A DNA stretch of 64,000 nt from CAZYTM01 sp964649725 (GCA_964649725.1 CAZYTM010000004.1:277695-341694); one strand, 5' to 3'; shown: positions 45,369 through 53,785, counted from the stretch's first letter. The notes: generated from the letters alone by a model not told the origin. Numbers and translations: made by a program.

Positions 45369-47150
45369 TTATTTAGTTACAGTCCTCAGACCTAGCTCAT
45401 TTAATTGTTTTGCATCAACTAACGATGGCGCCTCAGACATAAGACATGCACCTTTTTGCGTTTTTGGGAAAGCTATTACATCCCTAATTGAATCACTTCC
45501 AGTCAAAAGCATAATTAATCGATCCATACCGAATGCGATACCACCATGAGGAGGAGTACCAAACTCTAGCGCATCGAGCAAAAAGCCGAACTTAACCCTA
45601 GCATCTTCTTCAGTAAGACCAAGCATCTTGAACATAAGTGATTGGACTTGTTCCTGATGAATTCTGATACTTCCACCTCCAATTTCATTGCCATTAAGTA
45701 CTAAATCATACGCTTTGGCGCGACATCGACCAGGATCAGATTCAACATATTCAAGATCATCATCCATAGGGGCTGTAAATGGGTGGTGAACTGCAGCCCA
45801 GCGATTATCTTCTTCGTCCCACTCAAGCAATGGGAAATCTGTTATCCAAACAAAATTATAATCATTTTTATCAAGTAAGCCTAGAAGACCGGCCAGATGA
45901 TTACGAAGTTTTCCAAGTGAGTCATTGACTATCTTAGGTTTATCCGCCACAAACAGAAGCAAATCCCCCTCTTCAGCGGCAAAAAACTTTGTCATAGATT
46001 CTATTTCTTCAGCGGAGAAAAACTTTGTTATTGGAGACTGCCAACCATCGTCAGTAACCTTAACATATGCAAGACCTTTAGCACCATAGATCTTGGCAAA
46101 CTCAGTAAGTTCGTCAATCTCTTTGCGGGACATCCCCCCACACCCTTTAGCATTTAGACCTTTTACAATCCCGCCACCAGCAACAACATCAGCAAATACT
46201 TTAAATCCGGCATTTCTAACTATTTCAGACAATTCGACCAGTTCAAGACCAAAACGAAGATCTGGATTATCAACACCAAACCGCCTAATTGCCTCAGCAT
46301 ATGTCATTCGCGGGATTGGTAATGTTATTTCTGCACCGACTGCAGCACTGAATATTTTAGCAATTAAACCTTCCATTACTTTAATTATGTCTTCCCTGTC
46401 TATAAAAGACATTTCACAATCTATCTGTGTGAATTCAGGCTGTCGATCTGCCCGCAAGTCTTCATCTCTGAAACAACGGACAATCTGAAAATAACGATCA
46501 AAACCAGAAATCATTAATATCTGTTTGAATAACTGTGGCGATTGAGGTAATGCATAAAAATTACCTTGATTAATTCGAGACGGAACTAGAAAATCACGAG
46601 CGCCCTCAGGTGTTGATTTCGTAAGAAATGGAGTTTCCAATTCAAGGAAACCATTGTCAGTTAGATATTTGCGTGTTACCTGTGCCACCTTAGAACGAAG
46701 TATAAGATTATTCTGTAGTATAGGTCGCCGTAAATCAAGATAGCGATATTTCAATCTAATATTTTCAGCTACATCCACATAATCATCAAGCGTAAATGGG
46801 AGTGGTTTTGATCGATTCAACATACGGCATTCATTGACAAGAACCTCAATTTCTCCTGTCTTCAGATTTGGATTAACCGTCCCTTCTGGTCTATGGATAA
46901 CTTTCCCTCTTATAGCAACTACATATTCATTTCTGATAGCTTCAGCCTTTTTGTGTGCATTAGAAGATATATCCGGATCAAATACTATTTGAGCAATCCC
47001 TTCACGATCACGTATATCTACAAAAATTAATCCGCCATGGTCACGACGACGTAAAGCCCAACCCATTAGAGTTACCTCTCGACCAATATCAGCAGCAGTT
47101 AAGCTCCCACACAAGTCAGAACGTTTCCAGTCACCTAAAAAATCTATCAC
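45369..47150 (-). CDS. aspS: Aspartyl-tRNA synthetase
   Basis: 593 aa if started at GTG 47150, which has GGAGG eight bases upstream and gives the family-like beginning MIDFLGDWKRSDLCG. The ATG at 47165 gives 598 aa but has no ribosome binding site. An OB-fold anticodon-binding domain (LMGWALRRRDHGGLIFVDIR) is followed by class II motifs: motif 2 FQIVRCFRDEDLRADRQPEF with ARSs' FRDE, the bacterial-type GAD insertion (about 290-420), and motif 3 GIAFGMDRLIMLL near 540. The length with GAD domain fits the bacterial type that may also charge tRNA-Asn. Confidence 0.95.
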   Translation of the reverse strand: MIDFLGDWKRSDLCGSLTAADIGREVTLMGWALRRRDHGGLIFVDIRDREGIAQIVFDPDISSNAHKKAEAIRNEYVVAIRGKVIHRPEGTVNPNLKTGEIEVLVNECRMLNRSKPLPFTLDDYVDVAENIRLKYRYLDLRRPILQNNLILRSKVAQVTRKYLTDNGFLELETPFLTKSTPEGARDFLVPSRINQGNFYALPQSPQLFKQILMISGFDRYFQIVRCFRDEDLRADRQPEFTQIDCEMSFIDREDIIKVMEGLIAKIFSAAVGAEITLPIPRMTYAEAIRRFGVDNPDLRFGLELVELSEIVRNAGFKVFADVVAGGGIVKGLNAKGCGGMSRKEIDELTEFAKIYGAKGLAYVKVTDDGWQSPITKFFSAEEIESMTKFFAAEEGDLLLFVADKPKIVNDSLGKLRNHLAGLLGLLDKNDYNFVWITDFPLLEWDEEDNRWAAVHHPFTAPMDDDLEYVESDPGRCRAKAYDLVLNGNEIGGGSIRIHQEQVQSLMFKMLGLTEEDARVKFGFLLDALEFGTPPHGGIAFGMDRLIMLLTGSDSIRDVIAFPKTQKGACLMSEAPSLVDAKQLNELGLRTVTK

Positions 47151-47189
47151 TATGATATCCTCCATCAGGGATAATGATTAAATCAGTAT

Positions 47190-47218
47190 ATTATATCTGA
47201 AAAGGTGAAAAACGACAA
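47190..47218 (-). promoter_or_regulatory. Sigma70-type promoter of aspS
   Basis: On the minus strand TTGTCG (47213-47218) is followed after exactly 17 bases by a consensus TATAAT (47190-47195). Transcription would start near 47183, about 33 bases before the GTG start of aspS. Confidence 0.72.
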
Positions 47219-47696
47219 GATTATTAAGTTATTGTATACCATAAGAAAAATATCAATTGAATATTAGCAATTAATTACGACATAATTCCCTCTTAATATC
47301 GGTTTAAGCCCTATATTTCAAGAATACATATTTACGCAATTGAATCATTATATTTTCTATTACTATATTCCTTGGGTCAAAGCAATTTTTAATTAACAAC
47401 ATTCTATGTTCGTAATATATGATAATTTTTAAACTATATCCGACAAAACGTTCGATTGTGTAACGCTACCTATCATTAACTTTGGCATTAATCCATGATT
47501 AATCATATTAATAAATAAGCGTAATTTACTACAATAACAAACTATTCATATATCCAAATGAGTATACTAATCTATTTAATATACAATCACAAATCACGAC
47601 AATAATAAGATGTTAATTATTACCTAGCAAATAAAGTTGAAAAACATATTTAATGCCATTAGAATGTCATAGTCATTTCAAACACAGAGGTGCTAC
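47219..47696. other. AT-rich intergenic region between divergent aspS and the pilT paralogue
   Basis: Apart from the aspS promoter and the AGAGG ribosome binding site just before 47697, nothing structured was seen: no hairpin, repeat or reading frame with a start site. Confidence 0.5.
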
Positions 47697-48767
47697 ATGG
47701 ATGCAAAAACTCTAAATCAAATACTGGAAATTGCCTTCCAAAAAAAAGTTTCTGACATTCATTTTGAAGTGGATAACCCTCCTCTTTTCAGGGGAAGAGG
47801 TCAAATTATTCGCTCCAAACTTCCTAATTTAACCGGTTATGACACAGAATTTATTGCATCCCAGATTCTAGAACATAATGGTCGACAACTAAGCAGTGAA
47901 CTTAAAGAACTTGATGCCTCTTTTTCACTACCATCTGGAGGAAGATTCAGGGTAAGCATTTTTCGTCAGAAGGGTCATTATGGAATTGTTATGCGTGTAA
48001 TTCCTCCTCACATTGGGACTTTTGATGAATTACATCTTCCATCAGTTCTTGGTGACATTGTTACCGCTCCCAATGGATTAATACTAGTTACCGGACCGAC
48101 AGGCAATGGTAAATCAACATCATTGGCATCCATGATTCGCTATATAAATGAGAATTTTAGTTACAATATTATTACAATAGAAGACCCTATAGAGTTTCTC
48201 TTTACTTCTCAAAAGAGCTGCATTATTCAACGTGAAGTTGGACTTGATACTGAAAGTTTCAATGCTGCTCTCAAAGCTGCCTTGCGTATGGACCCAGATG
48301 TTATAATGGTTGGAGAAATGCGAGATAAAGAAACTATTGATGCCTGTATCAAGGTGGCAGAAACCGGCCACTTAGTTTTCTCTACACTACACACTCAAGG
48401 TGCTGTCTCAACAATCAACCGGATTATTGGCCATTTCCCACCTGAAGCTCAAGAAATTGTCCGTCAACGACTTGCCGATATCCTTGTAGCAACTGTTTCA
48501 CTCCGTCTAGTGAAAGACAAAACTGGCGAAAATATCTTTCCTGTAGTTGAAGTCATGCGAACTACCACCACAATTCAATCATGCATTCGCGAAGGACGGC
48601 TAGATGAGATAGAAAAACATATAGAAAATGGCCAAAATCTCTATCAGATGCAGACTCTGGATCAACATCTATTACAACTTTATAAACAAGATATTATTAC
48701 TATCGAGGATGCCAAACGTATTTCCCACTCTATGGATCTAGAGCGTAAGCTTATGTACGACAATTAA
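47697..48767 (+). CDS. PilT-family secretion/retraction ATPase paralogue
   Basis: 356 aa. All ATPase motifs are present: Walker A GPTGNGKSTS (about 142-151), Asp box TIEDPIEFLF, Walker B VIMVGEMRD and His box GHLVFSTLHTQ. The AIRNLIRE motif of canonical PilT, present in the copy at 21.5 kb, is replaced by TIQSCIREGRLDEI, so only IRE survives. This suggests a PilT-like accessory retraction motor (PilU- or PilT3-like) rather than the main one. It is transcribed with, or just ahead of, a PATAN-domain signalling gene. AGAGG precedes ATG 47697. Confidence 0.9.
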   Translation: MDAKTLNQILEIAFQKKVSDIHFEVDNPPLFRGRGQIIRSKLPNLTGYDTEFIASQILEHNGRQLSSELKELDASFSLPSGGRFRVSIFRQKGHYGIVMRVIPPHIGTFDELHLPSVLGDIVTAPNGLILVTGPTGNGKSTSLASMIRYINENFSYNIITIEDPIEFLFTSQKSCIIQREVGLDTESFNAALKAALRMDPDVIMVGEMRDKETIDACIKVAETGHLVFSTLHTQGAVSTINRIIGHFPPEAQEIVRQRLADILVATVSLRLVKDKTGENIFPVVEVMRTTTTIQSCIREGRLDEIEKHIENGQNLYQMQTLDQHLLQLYKQDIITIEDAKRISHSMDLERKLMYDN

Positions 48768-48824
48768 TGAAATGTAAATCAAGCCCATTTTTCAAAAATC
48801 ATCAGGTGAAGTCTTTACATTTCA
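48768..48824. repeat. Long-loop inverted repeat directly after the PilT-like gene
   Basis: TGAAATGTAAA (48768-48778) and TTTACATTTCA (48814-48824) are perfect 11-bp arms with a 35-base loop, starting at the stop codon. No T-run follows, so it is not a classical terminator. Confidence 0.5.
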
Positions 48825-48918
48825 AGGTGAATATCAATATATATTGCGAAAGATAAAATATAGTATCCCATCAATAAGGAAATATTTATTTGGCTGGACT
48901 TATTCTTAATATTAATAA

Positions 48919-48948
48919 TTAACAGTCTAATGCGTTACTCTATATTAT
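48919..48948 (+). promoter_or_regulatory. Possible sigma70 promoter of the PATAN/GAF gene
   Basis: TTAACA (48919-48924) and TATTAT (48943-48948), 18 bases apart, lie about 38 bases upstream of the start codon at 48987. Confidence 0.45.
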
Positions 48949-48986
48949 AATTAATTTATGTATAGTTTCTGATCAGGAGCCCCCTC

Positions 48987-50747
48987 ATGTCATTCACAGG
49001 AGACCTTGAACATCTACCGATTGTTGACGTGATTCAGCTTCTCTATTCTACTCGAAAGTCAGGAATCCTTTGGGTAAAATGTCGTAAAGGTGAAAGCAAC
49101 CTTGTATTCAAAGACGGATATATTGTAAGTGCCAGTCATCTGAACAACAGCATTAGGATAGGCACAATTCTCGTTAATATGAATATGGTTGCACCTGAAG
49201 CAATTGAACAAGCTCTGAATAATCAGAATATTGCCGGCAAAGATCGTAAACCTTTAATTGTAACTCTGCTTGAAATGGGTTTAGTAAACGAGCACGATGC
49301 ATATAAAGGATTAGAGCACCTAATTGAAATGACTATAGTTGAAATATTGACTTGGAAGAAAGGGACATTCCATCTTGATGTACTTTCCGAAAATATTTCT
49401 GATGAATATCGCTATTATCCGGGGAAACTGAATCAGGAAATTAATGTAGATACTCAAAGTATCCTTATGGATGCTTTGAGGATATTTGACGAAAAAGTGC
49501 GAGATGGTGAAATTGTTGTTGATGGAGAAAGTGAAGAAGATGTCGAAGAAATTATAAGTAGTTCTGCTAAATCAGATACCACACTTTCTGTAGAAGACCT
49601 TGGACTGGATGAACTCGACCAAATTGAACGTAAGATTCCAAAAGTATTTAAAGGACTAAAAGATATTGACCCAAGTACAGTCCACCGAGAAAAACTTAAG
49701 GAAATTAATTCAAATCTTTCAGAATCTCAGCAAGAAGAACTTATCCATTTTCTCTGCAAATATTCTACCTCGCCTAATGATTCAAGCAGCGGAAAACAAC
49801 CTGTAATTTTCATCAGTACTGATGATTTACTTATGCATTCATTTGCTACTGTCTGCAAACATTTCGGTATGTTTGTATTCACAACTAATGAACTGCAAAA
49901 TATTGAACCGATTATTACCCAATCATTAGGTAAAAATGTTGCTCCAATTCTTGTAATTGATGCACCCGACAATAACAATCAACAATTTTCTGCTGATAAA
50001 GTCAACACCATGAGACAAATTATATTTACTTGTTTCCCGGAAGTAATAATGATTCAACTTGCCAATACATCTGAGGAGCCAATCTCTTTGATGAATTACT
50101 TTGACAATGTTGCTGCGGTTATTCCTAGGCCATTTAAGTTGACGCATGCAGCTAATTATCTGCATGAACTATATAATTTTTTAAATATAATATCGTCAAT
50201 CATCAAAAAATATATTAGTTACAAATTGCCCAATCTATCTGAAAAACTTGTTAGCAGCATAACTGCTTTACACAGCTTAAAAGAAGTACCTGATATAGTA
50301 CTATCAATATTACATTTTACTTCCAAAATATATGATAGATGTATCACTCTAATAGTCCGTGAACATGAACTTATTGCAGAGAAATCGATCGGAATCAAAA
50401 CAACCAAAGGCCACGATGTAACTCCTGCATTAGGAGTTAAAATCCCTTTTGGGGAGAAATCATTTTTGCACCGTATAATAGAAAATGGACAGTTATATTT
50501 TGGCCTCATGCAAGATGAGACAATTAAATCAAATCTCTATAAAACTATTAATGCGCCAATAAACCCGACTGCTCTCCTCCTTCCTGTTAAGAGCCAAGGT
50601 AAAACAATTGCACTTATATATGCTGATTTCGGGAATAATTATATTCATATTGTTGATAATTATTTACTTGAAGTTATAGCAAGATACGCAGAATTGGTTC
50701 TAGAAAATGCACTTTATCGGAAAAAATTTGAAAAGGTCTCTGCTTGA
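48987..50747 (+). CDS. PATAN (DUF4388) - central receiver-like - C-terminal GAF-like signalling protein
   Basis: 586 aa, soluble. The N-terminus MSFTGDLEHLPIVDVIQLLY and SGILWVKCRKGESNLVFKDG (about residues 1-55) form a PATAN/DUF4388 module, followed by the helical LGEMG-type extension (LIVTLLEMGLVNEHDAYKGL). The middle (about 260-390: PVIFISTDDLLMHSFATVCK, PILVIDAPDN, PRPFKLTHAA) has the strand/helix rhythm of a degenerate receiver domain, and VIDAPD may hold the phospho-acceptor-like Asp. The C-terminal part (from about 425) reads like a GAF domain (RCITLIVREHELIAEKSIGI, TALLLPVKSQGKTIALIYAD). AGGAG precedes ATG 48987. It ends 115 bases before a strong terminator. The domain calls are by eye. 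Confidence 0.7.
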   Translation: MSFTGDLEHLPIVDVIQLLYSTRKSGILWVKCRKGESNLVFKDGYIVSASHLNNSIRIGTILVNMNMVAPEAIEQALNNQNIAGKDRKPLIVTLLEMGLVNEHDAYKGLEHLIEMTIVEILTWKKGTFHLDVLSENISDEYRYYPGKLNQEINVDTQSILMDALRIFDEKVRDGEIVVDGESEEDVEEIISSSAKSDTTLSVEDLGLDELDQIERKIPKVFKGLKDIDPSTVHREKLKEINSNLSESQQEELIHFLCKYSTSPNDSSSGKQPVIFISTDDLLMHSFATVCKHFGMFVFTTNELQNIEPIITQSLGKNVAPILVIDAPDNNNQQFSADKVNTMRQIIFTCFPEVIMIQLANTSEEPISLMNYFDNVAAVIPRPFKLTHAANYLHELYNFLNIISSIIKKYISYKLPNLSEKLVSSITALHSLKEVPDIVLSILHFTSKIYDRCITLIVREHELIAEKSIGIKTTKGHDVTPALGVKIPFGEKSFLHRIIENGQLYFGLMQDETIKSNLYKTINAPINPTALLLPVKSQGKTIALIYADFGNNYIHIVDNYLLEVIARYAELVLENALYRKKFEKVSA

Positions 50748-50802
50748 TAAGTTTTTAATGCCCATGGTTCAAATATTATCAAGTATATATATTTAAATTT
50801 TA

Positions 50803-50831
50803 TTGACCACACACAACTAGTTGTGTTAATG
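50803..50831 (+). promoter_or_regulatory. Candidate promoter with a perfect 16-bp palindrome in the spacer
   Basis: TTGACC (50803-50808) and TTAATG (50826-50831), 17 bases apart, flank the palindrome ACACAACTAGTTGTGT at 50811-50826. The -35 box is good and the -10 box is weak. It lies downstream of the PATAN gene and upstream of a small Cys-rich gene. Confidence 0.45.
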
Positions 50832-50861
50832 ATATTTATAAGAATATAAGTAACAATCTCT

Positions 50862-50888
50862 CGCCCTGTAATTAATGGGCGTTTTTTT
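50862..50888 (+). terminator. Rho-independent terminator, or leader attenuator, before the small Cys-rich gene
   Basis: CGCCC (50862-50866) pairs with GGGCG (50877-50881) across a 10-base loop and is followed by seven T residues (50882-50888). It may end the PATAN transcript. Because a candidate promoter lies 35 bases upstream, it could also act as an attenuator in the leader of the gene at 50947. Confidence 0.7.
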
Positions 50889-50946
50889 GTGTCAACTATT
50901 CTTAATAAATGATCATTGTTTGAAAAAACAAACTGCGGAGGAAAAA

Positions 50947-51141
50947 TTGAATAAGCTAGGAATTAACTGTATTGAATGCGGTTGTGGAAGTGTCGGCAAA
51001 AAAGAAGAAAGAGAAGGCCGACAGTTTAGATTTGAACGTATCGATTTTGCATGTGGTGCATACTTGGAAACATTTCATACAGCAAATGGGAATGTAGCCA
51101 GAGCAATCCATAGCGGATGTACAGCGACCCAATTAAATTAA
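50947..51141 (+). CDS. Small Cys-containing protein of unknown function
   Basis: 64 aa from TTG 50947, chosen because an excellent GGAGG site lies at about 50937-50941. An upstream in-frame ATG at 50875 lies inside the terminator stem and has no site. The product has a CIECGCG cluster (residues 8-14) and further Cys at about 36 and 57 (FACGAY, HSGCTAT). The clustered cysteines suggest metal binding or a redox role, but no family is recognised. A terminator follows 14 bases after the stop. Confidence 0.62.
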   Translation: MNKLGINCIECGCGSVGKKEEREGRQFRFERIDFACGAYLETFHTANGNVARAIHSGCTATQLN

Positions 51142-51154
51142 TTACATTTATTAC

Positions 51155-51196
51155 AAACAAACGGTTGGTGACTTTACCAGCCGTTTGTTTTTTGGC
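51155..51196. terminator. Bidirectional terminator between the small Cys-rich gene and the TRL-like genes
   Basis: AAACAAACGG (51155-51164) pairs with CCGTTTGTTT (51181-51190), with an inner TGGT/ACCA extension, then TTTTT on the plus strand. It lies between convergent genes. Confidence 0.82.
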
Positions 51197-51201
51197 TCCT
51201 A

Positions 51202-51528
51202 CTAATCACCATATACTACTATAGATTCACGCTTGTAAATTCCAAAGAGAACACTCAAAGTCTGTTTATCCATATAATATATCTCATTAATTCCAGCTCG
51301 TCTTGATTCATTGAATATAAACTGAGTAGTCCATTCCGCATAAAGATTGTATCCAGAGGCAGGTTCTTTAATTTGGTGTGTATTGATAATGATCTGTTTG
51401 CTCCCAACAGGAGTAGCATTAAATTTCTTTGAATACGGCTCAATTTTATGAGTGTAAATGATCCCGTCACGTACACACCCACTTAATAAGAGTATACAGG
51501 CTATTGAAAGTAATGTCCTAGTCACCAT
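51202..51528 (-). CDS. TRL-like family lipoprotein, second (divergent) copy
   Basis: 108 aa from ATG 51528. The signal MVTRTLLSIACILLLSGC ends in lipobox LLSGC. The C-terminus QTLSVLFGIYKRESIVVYGD closely parallels the end of the upstream gene (VLSILFGLYSEVSTVVYGD), while the middle has diverged (no AWGDGGTKAA motif). The start ATG overlaps the last codons and stop of the upstream gene, so translation is likely coupled. A longer frame from 51591 would lie inside the upstream gene and would not start with a signal peptide. The function of TRL-like lipoproteins is unknown. Confidence 0.72.
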   Translation of the reverse strand: MVTRTLLSIACILLLSGCVRDGIIYTHKIEPYSKKFNATPVGSKQIIINTHQIKEPASGYNLYAEWTTQFIFNESRRAGINEIYYMDKQTLSVLFGIYKRESIVVYGD

Positions 51529-51817
51529 ATACAACTGTTGAAACCTCTGAATAAAGGCCAAACAAAATTGATAATACTTTAGTATCCGCATGTCTAATTA
51601 CTTTTATCTTACCATTTGTTGCAGCAGCCTTGGTCCCACCATCTCCCCAAGCAAAAAGCCATAGAAGTGAATAGGTTTTTGAATTACCTGTTTTTTCACC
51701 AAGTTCTGTTTCATTGAACTCAGTGCCTAAAGGTCTTTGGATATTTGTATAGACACAACCTGAGAGGAGAAATAAGAATAGAATTATTACATATACTCTA
51801 ACAATCAGATTTCTCAT
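51518..51817 (-). CDS. TRL-like family lipoprotein
   Basis: 99 aa. The signal ends in lipobox LLSGC (Cys at residue 21). The mature part shows the TRL-like pattern: YTNIQRPLGTEF near the start, SLLWLFAWGDGGTKAAATNG in the middle and VLSILFGLYSEVSTVVYGD at the end. These small periplasmic or outer-membrane lipoproteins occur in many proteobacteria, usually without known function. AGGAG lies about nine bases before ATG 51817. A tandem, diverged copy follows and overlaps its end. Confidence 0.82.
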   Translation of the reverse strand: MRNLIVRVYVIILFLFLLSGCVYTNIQRPLGTEFNETELGEKTGNSKTYSLLWLFAWGDGGTKAAATNGKIKVIRHADTKVLSILFGLYSEVSTVVYGD

Positions 51818-51953
51818 AAGCCTGACTCCTATAAACGGGATTCATAATTAAGCCATAACAAAAGTGACTAAATATTATCATTTAAAAAATGAACTTCAAC
51901 AACTTAACACCTAATATGATTAATACCTGATAACTACTTGTAGTCACGAATGA

Positions 51954-53030
51954 TTATTGATACTGAATATAGACAGGCTTCGGATTTAATTTGAGCAAAT
52001 CCTGGGGGGTCATAAGTGGGTCCCCCTTCTTGGTATCATTATGATAAAACAACTTGAAACCAGTATACTGAACAGGCTCTTTAACAATATAATCCTTATA
52101 TGAATCACGTTTTAGCCATGGCGCCCCCCAACCATCCATATGCATAACTATCTGGACTTCAGGACGCAAAACAATTTTATCTGCATTTGTAACACCATTA
52201 CGAGTAAATCGATGAATAGTAAATATCTTGGGAGGCAATTTGTACTTATTAACTAACTCCTGAAGATAACCAGCGGCATAGTTGATATCTGCCGCATCAT
52301 AAGTCCCAATCTTTGTACCAGGTTTCTTCTTGCTCCCAATTAGATTAAATTCCGGGTCAATGCCAAGATGAACATCTGGGTTCTTCAATATCCACTCAAA
52401 ACGTGGTAGTAAATCACGTAGATTTTCATGACCAGTCTGTATATCAATAAACATAATAGAATTCGATTCCTTGGCCCAGCTGTATACCTGATTTACAATA
52501 TTGTCAGGCATCACCATTCTATACTTCCCAGATTTACCAGGTTCACCTTGCGCTACCACAGCAATCAAATGTAGAGCTTGTTGCACCGGCAAAGACGGAT
52601 CTGCCTTTTCCCACTTCGCAACCTCTCCTTTTAAACGCTGTAACATCTCCTCTTTCGGGTATTGCCCTAAAGCACCCATTTTTTTTGAAAGTGGATTGCC
52701 ATAAAAAGCGACAACCCTTTTCTGTGGCAGAATAGATCCATGTTGCAGTGGGGGGCACTGCACAGGCCACCCGCACTTCCTAGCGAATTCAGGGTCCTCG
52801 CCTGCAAGATATTTGATCTTCGGCCTATTACTGGTGACATTATAAAATGCTTGGGATCCAGACATCAACGGTTTAACTGTAGTAAGAGTAGTAACTGGTA
52901 CAGATACATTTTTATTTACAGTATCTGCAGCAGATTTGGTTGAATTATCCCCCGAACATGCTGTTATTATAGACATAATTAGTATCACAAACACCTTGGT
53001 TAATATTTTAGGGCTATTGTTTAATCTCAA
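51954..53030 (-). CDS. Exported lipoprotein of unknown function, possibly a barrel-fold protein
   Basis: 358 aa. The signal ends in lipobox IITAC (Cys at residue 25), followed by a Ser/Thr-rich linker. The body starts near 105 with KRVVAFYGNPLSKKMGALG and includes segments SIMFIDIQTGHENLRDLLPR, NPDVHLGIDPEFNL and KIFTIHRFTRNGVTN. Alternating strands and helices with acidic residues (FIDIQ, GIDPEF) at strand ends suggest a TIM-barrel-like, perhaps carbohydrate-related, fold, but no named family is recognised. It is monocistronic in appearance, with a 440-base upstream gap. Confidence 0.72.
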   Translation of the reverse strand: MRLNNSPKILTKVFVILIMSIITACSGDNSTKSAADTVNKNVSVPVTTLTTVKPLMSGSQAFYNVTSNRPKIKYLAGEDPEFARKCGWPVQCPPLQHGSILPQKRVVAFYGNPLSKKMGALGQYPKEEMLQRLKGEVAKWEKADPSLPVQQALHLIAVVAQGEPGKSGKYRMVMPDNIVNQVYSWAKESNSIMFIDIQTGHENLRDLLPRFEWILKNPDVHLGIDPEFNLIGSKKKPGTKIGTYDAADINYAAGYLQELVNKYKLPPKIFTIHRFTRNGVTNADKIVLRPEVQIVMHMDGWGAPWLKRDSYKDYIVKEPVQYTGFKLFYHNDTKKGDPLMTPQDLLKLNPKPVYIQYQ

Positions 53031-53472
53031 GTTTTTCTCCTAACAAAACAGAGTCATCGCTAATGATATTATAAATCTTTACAAAACCAAATATTATTGT
53101 TCTTCAATTTGCTATTCTTCTAAAGCACTTTCAATTAGTATTAAACAAGTTGGGAATCTATGATATTTAGGTGGGGAAAGCCATACCCTAAAAAATATTA
53201 CTGCTTTTCTTTGATATATTAATCTAAGATACAATCTGATGTCAATGCAGGGAATTCAATGCATTATTTATTAAACTCTGCAAAAACAAACACTTCCAGA
53301 AATTATTTTTGACCCTCTAAGCAATAAGCTTATAAAGAAGTAAATTGCGGTGCAGCATAGAATTAAAAATTTTGGATCGTAATTGGACAAAGCTACGCAA
53401 AAAGTAATATGAATAGACCGACTTATAATAAACTGATACAAATCAATATTAATTCAATAATATAAAGGGAAA
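53031..53472. other. AT-rich intergenic region upstream of the 51.9-53.0 kb lipoprotein
   Basis: No reading frame with a ribosome binding site is seen. A G-rich patch at about 53170-53189, facing the lipoprotein gene on the minus strand, recalls the first stem of a fluoride riboswitch, but the required pseudoknot partners are not found. Otherwise nothing is visible. Confidence 0.45.
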
Positions 53473-53691
53473 TTATATAGCAGTATTTGATTCATTCCAT
53501 TCGTGAGGGTCAAAACTACTACAACCACTTTGATTAAAACCGGATATCTCCAGTTTGAGCTTCTTAATTGCATCAATAGCGGTATAAATCAGCGAACTTG
53601 TCTGAGGATCAGTACTTTTGTCATATGCTATTTCCAATGCTTGCAGTGCGGTATTTGCATATATCCGAGGGTCAGGATAAGAACCAGGCAT
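53473..53691 (-). CDS. Small hypothetical protein
   Basis: 72 aa from ATG 53691, placed with GGAGAG six bases upstream; a longer frame begins at 53703. The product begins MPGSYPDPRIYANTALQALE and is mostly helical with no signal or membrane segment. A single Cys lies in SGCSSFDPHEW near the end. No family is recognised. It lies downstream of acnB but is separated from it by a clear terminator, so it has its own promoter or depends on read-through. Confidence 0.55.
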   Translation of the reverse strand: MPGSYPDPRIYANTALQALEIAYDKSTDPQTSSLIYTAIDAIKKLKLEISGFNQSGCSSFDPHEWNESNTAI

Positions 53692-53754
53692 ATCACTCTC
53701 CATTTCATTCAGGCTATAGAATCAATAATCTGTCATAACATTTGTCAAAATAAA

Positions 53755-53785
53755 GGGATTGGTTGCGAAAATAACAACCAATCCC
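53755..53785 (-). terminator. Rho-independent terminator after acnB
   Basis: GGGATTGGTTG / CAACCAATCCC forms an 11-bp perfect stem with a 9-base loop; on the minus strand TTTATTTTG follows. It lies about 50 bases after the acnB stop. Confidence 0.85.

Noticed and set aside
50875..50946. ATG-started extension of the small Cys-rich protein (88 aa version)
   Set aside because: The ATG lies within a terminator stem and has no ribosome binding site, whereas the TTG at 50947 has an ideal GGAGG.
53161..53200. Fluoride riboswitch-like patch on the minus strand upstream of the lipoprotein gene
   Set aside because: Only the first GGG...CCCC stem resembles the motif; the conserved pseudoknot half and second stem are not found, and the downstream gene is not a fluoride exporter.
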